From CAYZYO01 sp964482585 (GTDB lineage: Bacteria > Bacillota > Syntrophomonadia > Syntrophomonadales > Syntrophomonadaceae), in contig CAYZYO010000091.1 of assembly GCA_964482585.1 (NCBI GenBank), positions 1 to 9,635 on the forward strand: a stretch of 9,635 nucleotides of DNA, given 5' to 3'. Below the pieces are notes generated by a model. That model was not told the origin of the DNA. It did not search any database and saw only the letters and a list, made by a program, of their open reading frames with translations. The position numbers and the translations under genes were made by a program. This document shows positions 6,770-9,635 of this stretch, one piece after another; positions within the stretch are counted from its first letter, which is position 1, and each line of letters begins with the position of its first letter.

Positions 6770-7681
6770 ATGAAACCGACATTATTTACCAATGAGGTTA
6801 TTCTATCCTGGATCCAGTATTTCTCTTATAACGTGGACATCGAATTGGCAAAACTTAAGATGCTGGATATTACAGGGAAGAATAAGAACCTGATTCCGAC
6901 TATTATGAGCAACCGGGCAGTACTGGTTTTTACGGATGCCGGACATCCAGATATCTTTTATGACATGTGGAATGCGGAACTGGGGGACTGCGATGTCTGG
7001 TATAATGAGGGGTCAGATCCCTCTGGGAAGATCAAGCATGACAAGGTCTCAAGCATGATCAATCGCGGGATCAATTACTCTGCTGCTATGTTGATTCTGA
7101 ATCCTAACGCTGCTACCAATTATCAGACAGGTATTGAGAACAGCCGTTTTGCCAGTGGTTCTGTTCATTATGTGTGCCGGGAAGTCCGGGCTGTTATAAT
7201 GAATAAACTGAATTTGGGGGACCAGGATAATATATGTATAATTTCAGGTGAAAGCATCGCGGTGGAGGCTGCCATTATTGCTGCTGAGGGTAGTGTCATT
7301 GCTGTCGAATATGACCGCAGGGATCGGGATACTATGAAATGTAATGTTGACAAATTTGGCCTGAATAACGTAACCATTGTTGAGTCGCTGGAAGATAATA
7401 TCCTGGATAAGCTGCCGGTGCCAGATATAGCTTTTATAGTAGCATCTTCGAGAATCAGTAGTGAAATAAAGAATCTCTTGGCAGTCAATCCCGCCATGGA
7501 TTTTGTGATCTACACATTAGACTTCGAAATATTGACATCTCTTCCTGCTTTATTTGCAGAAAATGGCTTGGAGCGTACTGAAGCAATCCATATTGAGGTA
7601 TCACGGGTCAACAGCAAAAAGATGGTGGAGCCATTTCCAGCTCCCTGGCTGATATCTGCCAGAAGTGTTAAAGGAAACTGA
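6770..7681 (+). CDS. Degenerate CbiE/CbiT-like (precorrin methyltransferase-related) protein
   Basis: Protein of 303 residues, function unknown. The ATG at 6770 has a perfect AAGGAGG (6755-6761) eight bases upstream; the earlier in-frame ATG at 6740 would place this site inside the gene. Residues 50-112 (VLVFTDAGHPDIFYDMW, then SDPSGKIKH and AAMLILNP) resemble the C-terminal half of CbiE. Residues 121-300 follow CbiT or the C-terminal half of CobL: GIENSRF, CREVRAVIMNKL, VAVEAA-like IAVEAA (163-168), VIAVEYDRRD (176-185), KFGLNNVTIVES, PVPDIAFI (216-223). The CbiT SAM-binding DIGAGSGS is replaced by CIISGES (156-162), the TK before EVRA is VC, and the GG after PDxxFI is AS, so methyltransferase activity is doubtful. 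The N-terminal half of CbiE is absent. It appears monocistronic and has no cobalamin genes beside it. Homology is inferred by eye from aligned motifs; it may be a repurposed, non-catalytic paralogue. Confidence 0.72.
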   Translation: MKPTLFTNEVILSWIQYFSYNVDIELAKLKMLDITGKNKNLIPTIMSNRAVLVFTDAGHPDIFYDMWNAELGDCDVWYNEGSDPSGKIKHDKVSSMINRGINYSAAMLILNPNAATNYQTGIENSRFASGSVHYVCREVRAVIMNKLNLGDQDNICIISGESIAVEAAIIAAEGSVIAVEYDRRDRDTMKCNVDKFGLNNVTIVESLEDNILDKLPVPDIAFIVASSRISSEIKNLLAVNPAMDFVIYTLDFEILTSLPALFAENGLERTEAIHIEVSRVNSKKMVEPFPAPWLISARSVKGN

Positions 7682-7745
7682 TAAGGTAACGTCTGGATAT
7701 TGTCCATAGGATAATTAATTAAACCATAAACAATAAATATAGAGG

Positions 7746-7771
7746 GCCTTCGCGGAAATGCGGGGGCTTTT
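7746..7771 (+). terminator. Intrinsic terminator after the CbiET-like gene
   Basis: An 8-bp stem, GCCTTCGC (7746-7753) with GCGGGGGC (7760-7767), includes two G-U pairs, has loop GGAAAT and is followed by four T's. It lies 65 bp past the stop codon and should separate this gene from the acyl-CoA dehydrogenase. The short T-run makes it a moderate terminator. Confidence 0.6.
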
Positions 7772-8015
7772 CCTATGTTCCTGGAGTTAAGGGATAAGCA
7801 CCGGTATAAAATAACTATTATGCAAAATTCTCAATTACCAAAAATAATAGCTTTGCAAGCACTGACAAAAATCGTCTAATATCCGCAGATTACCGCTAAA
7901 TTTGGATGTGGATTTAGGCGAAGGGTGCATGATAAACTTAAAGATAGATATGTTATTCGCCATATTTTTCCATGTAAAATGTTGGTGTAATTCAAGATGA
8001 AAGAGGGGGGTATAT
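7772..8015 (+). promoter_or_regulatory. Leader of the acyl-CoA dehydrogenase gene with a possible promoter
   Basis: This is a 244-bp AT-rich stretch with no credible ORF. The best promoter-like pair is TTGCAA (7853-7858) and TAATAT (7877-7882), spacing 18 bp, which would leave an untranslated leader of about 125 bases. A weak inverted repeat GGCGAA/TTCGCC (7917-7922, 7956-7961) lies in that leader. GAGGGGGG ends five bases before the ATG at 8016. I recognise no riboswitch. Confidence 0.35.
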
Positions 8016-9155
8016 ATGAATTTTAAACTATCGGAAGAACAGGAATTGATAAAGTCAAATGTCCGCGAGTTCGCTTTGAAGCACATCGAACCCGTGGCTG
8101 CGGAAATCGATGAAAACGGTCGCCAACCTGTCGAAATATTTGAGCAGCTGGGGGAACTTGGTATGATGGGTATTTCTTATCCAACCGAATACGGAGGCGG
8201 TGGAACGGAATTTATTACTACCATGATGGTTACCGAAGAACTAGCCCGCTCCTGTGCTACTACTGCTTTTCTCCATGGATACAGCTTTGGTTTGATTGGA
8301 CATCCCATACTTACTTTTGCTAATGATGAACAGAAGAAAAAATGGATGCCTGGTTTAGCAGCCGGCAAGTTGGTAGGAGCCTTTGCCTTGACCGAACCGG
8401 GAGCAGGGACTGATGTCAGTGCGGCCACCAGTTCAGCAGTAAAAAATGGAAATGAATATATCTTGAACGGAGCCAAGACTTTTATCACCAATGCAATTAT
8501 AGCAGATGTCTTCGTGGCTTTTGCTTACACTGATCGCTCGGCCGGGACTAGAGGGATGAGCTGTTTTTTAATTCCTAAAGGAACCCCGGGGCTTTCCGTG
8601 AGTGAGCCTTTTAATAAGATGGGGGTTAGAGGTTCCCAGACTTCGGAAGTTGTCTTCAAGGACTGTGCCGTACCGGCTGACTGCCTGGTGGGCAAGGAGG
8701 GGGACGGTTTCAAGATTGCCATGAGCGCCTTAGATGTTGGCCGCATAGGTATTGCTGCCATGTCAACGGGCATGACCCAGGGCTGTCTGGATGAATCAGT
8801 CAAGTATTCGAAGGAGCGGGTCCAGTTTAACAAACCTATTGCCCGACAGCAGGCTGTTCAGTGGTTTATAGCCAATATGAGCACTGATGTTGATGCAGCC
8901 CGTTTCCTCTATATGCATGCCGCCTGGCTAAAAGACCAGGGCAAATCATTTAGCCTGGCTGCATCCAAGGCCAAACTGTTCTGTTCAGAATGCGCTGCCC
9001 GGCATACTTCTAAAGCAGTTCAAATTCAAGGTGGCTATGGGTTTATGAAAGGCACCAAGGTTGAACGGCTCTATCGCGATGTCAAGTTGGCTGAAATCGG
9101 TGAAGGTACTTCCGAAGCTCAACGCATGATTATTGCAGGGGCAGCTCTGCGCTAA
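8016..9155 (+). CDS. Acyl-CoA dehydrogenase (short/branched-chain type)
   Basis: FAD enzyme that introduces the alpha-beta double bond into an acyl-CoA and passes electrons to electron-transfer flavoprotein. It is complete at 379 residues, the normal length. The N-terminal helical domain spans about 5-115; the FAD/substrate motif AFALTEPGAGTDVS is at 122-135; the middle beta domain includes NGAKTFITNA (151-160); the C-terminal domain includes RVQFNKPIARQQAVQ (268-282), QIQGGYGFMKG (336-346) and YRDVKLAEIGEGTSEAQR (353-370). Glu363 in GEGTSE occupies the catalytic-base position of butyryl- and short-chain enzymes, whereas the isovaleryl-CoA dehydrogenase position near residue 240 reads DVGR without a glutamate. 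The start ATG has GAGGGGGG just upstream. No etfAB, thiolase or hydratase gene is visible beside it. Butyryl-, 2-methylbutyryl- or isobutyryl-CoA are plausible substrates; motifs do not decide among them. Confidence 0.95.
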   Translation: MNFKLSEEQELIKSNVREFALKHIEPVAAEIDENGRQPVEIFEQLGELGMMGISYPTEYGGGGTEFITTMMVTEELARSCATTAFLHGYSFGLIGHPILTFANDEQKKKWMPGLAAGKLVGAFALTEPGAGTDVSAATSSAVKNGNEYILNGAKTFITNAIIADVFVAFAYTDRSAGTRGMSCFLIPKGTPGLSVSEPFNKMGVRGSQTSEVVFKDCAVPADCLVGKEGDGFKIAMSALDVGRIGIAAMSTGMTQGCLDESVKYSKERVQFNKPIARQQAVQWFIANMSTDVDAARFLYMHAAWLKDQGKSFSLAASKAKLFCSECAARHTSKAVQIQGGYGFMKGTKVERLYRDVKLAEIGEGTSEAQRMIIAGAALR

Positions 9156-9325
9156 ATTTACCTGAATTAAGAAATCTGTGCAGTCTGGTTGGCGACATGA
9201 TTTTAAATGCCATGGTTTTTGAAGCTTTGGATAATCACCAGCAGAATCGGTATATTCAACTGGTGTGAGATGATGTCATAAGCGAATTAGAACCAAACAA
9301 CAGAACATATTAACTAATATTAATC

Positions 9326-9376
9326 GGGTGCGGGTCATTTAATCGAACCGCACCCTTTCAGGTATGCCTGAAAGGG
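9326..9376 (+). terminator. Overlapping hairpins after the acyl-CoA dehydrogenase gene
   Basis: The first stem is GGGTGCGG (9326-9333) with CCGCACCC (9348-9355), loop 14 bases, followed only by TTTC. The second is CCCTTTCAGG (9353-9362) with CCTGAAAGGG (9367-9376), loop TATG, followed by a G-run. The two share 9353-9355, so they cannot both be fully formed. The first is the likely transcription end for the dehydrogenase, about 170 bp after its stop, though without a proper T-run it is a weak terminator. Confidence 0.5.
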
Positions 9377-9614
9377 GGGGGAGAGGGAACAAAGAAAACC
9401 TTTGGCCACAATACTCCTAGTCCTGATTGGCACAGAGTTTTGTGACCTTTCGCTAAGGCTAAAATAATAATAATGATGAGCAGATTAACGAACGGGGTTA
9501 GCGCGGTTACTAATATACCAGCTATTTTCCGGGAAGAAATAAATCTTCTTTAATTCAGTTTTTAAAAAGCCCTTATATCTCCTGTATTCAATGCAAATTT
9601 TATTAGGGCTTTAA
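9377..9614. other. Non-coding stretch, little recognisable
   Basis: Together with 9156-9325 this makes a 480-bp gap after the dehydrogenase with no credible gene in either strand. The only structure found here is an 8-bp inverted repeat, AAAGCCCT (9566-9573) and AGGGCTTT (9605-9612), separated by 31 bases. Read on the minus strand, its far arm runs into TTTTT, so it could terminate a leftward transcript, but no leftward gene is seen. Confidence 0.4.
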
Positions 9615-9623
9615 TGCTATAAT
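9615..9623 (+). promoter_or_regulatory. Extended -10 promoter pointing out of the window
   Basis: TGCTATAAT contains a consensus -10 box TATAAT (9618-9623) preceded by the TGn extension. No convincing -35 box lies 17 bp upstream (AAATTT there), as is common with extended -10 promoters. It would drive a rightward gene beginning beyond base 9635. Confidence 0.5.
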
Positions 9624-9635
9624 GAATTCATTCGG

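Noticed and set aside
9198..9269. Short ORF (23 codons) downstream of the acyl-CoA dehydrogenase
   Set aside because: It has no ribosome binding site, no recognisable similarity and a length expected by chance.

Overview
The window reads as chromosomal DNA from an anaerobic, motile Firmicute. A Syntrophomonas-like fatty-acid oxidiser is a reasonable guess, but this is inferred from gene content and style, not from any search. The grounds are strong AGGAGG-type ribosome binding sites, a T-box leader with an intrinsic terminator (mostly a Firmicutes device), a ferredoxin-dependent 2-oxoacid oxidoreductase, an acyl-CoA dehydrogenase and a very long chemoreceptor. All genes lie on the + strand.

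Layout. (1) 1-2852: the 3' part of a huge methyl-accepting chemotaxis protein made of exact 540-bp (180-residue) repeats, each holding four HAMP-like segments, followed by a normal signalling hairpin. Its start is upstream of the window. (2) 2853-3486: a nested foldback repeat, then a strong promoter and a T-box riboswitch. The best specifier triplet is AUC (isoleucine), and the leader ends in a 12-bp terminator. (3) 3487-6498: a four-gene, translationally coupled operon for the gamma, delta, alpha and beta subunits of a 2-oxoacid:ferredoxin oxidoreductase. (4) 6499-6769: dispersed repeats, one sharing its arms with the element at 2906-2936. (5) 6770-7681: a single gene for a shortened, degenerate CbiE/CbiT-like protein whose SAM-binding motif is lost, followed by a hairpin terminator. 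(6) 7682-8015: a long leader, then 8016-9155, a complete acyl-CoA dehydrogenase. (7) 9156-9635: no recognisable gene; overlapping hairpins and, at the right edge, an extended -10 promoter pointing out of the window.

How the parts fit. The T-box should switch on the oxidoreductase when uncharged tRNA-Ile accumulates. This suggests that the enzyme supplies a precursor of isoleucine, for example by reductive carboxylation of 2-methylbutyryl-CoA to 3-methyl-2-oxopentanoate, rather than simply degrading amino acids. The acyl-CoA dehydrogenase could act on related acyl-CoAs, but it is a separate transcription unit and the link is weak. The points most worth following up are the isoleucine T-box on a ferredoxin oxidoreductase and the degenerate CbiET-like orphan. 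I see no defence system, CRISPR array, transposase, tRNA or rRNA.
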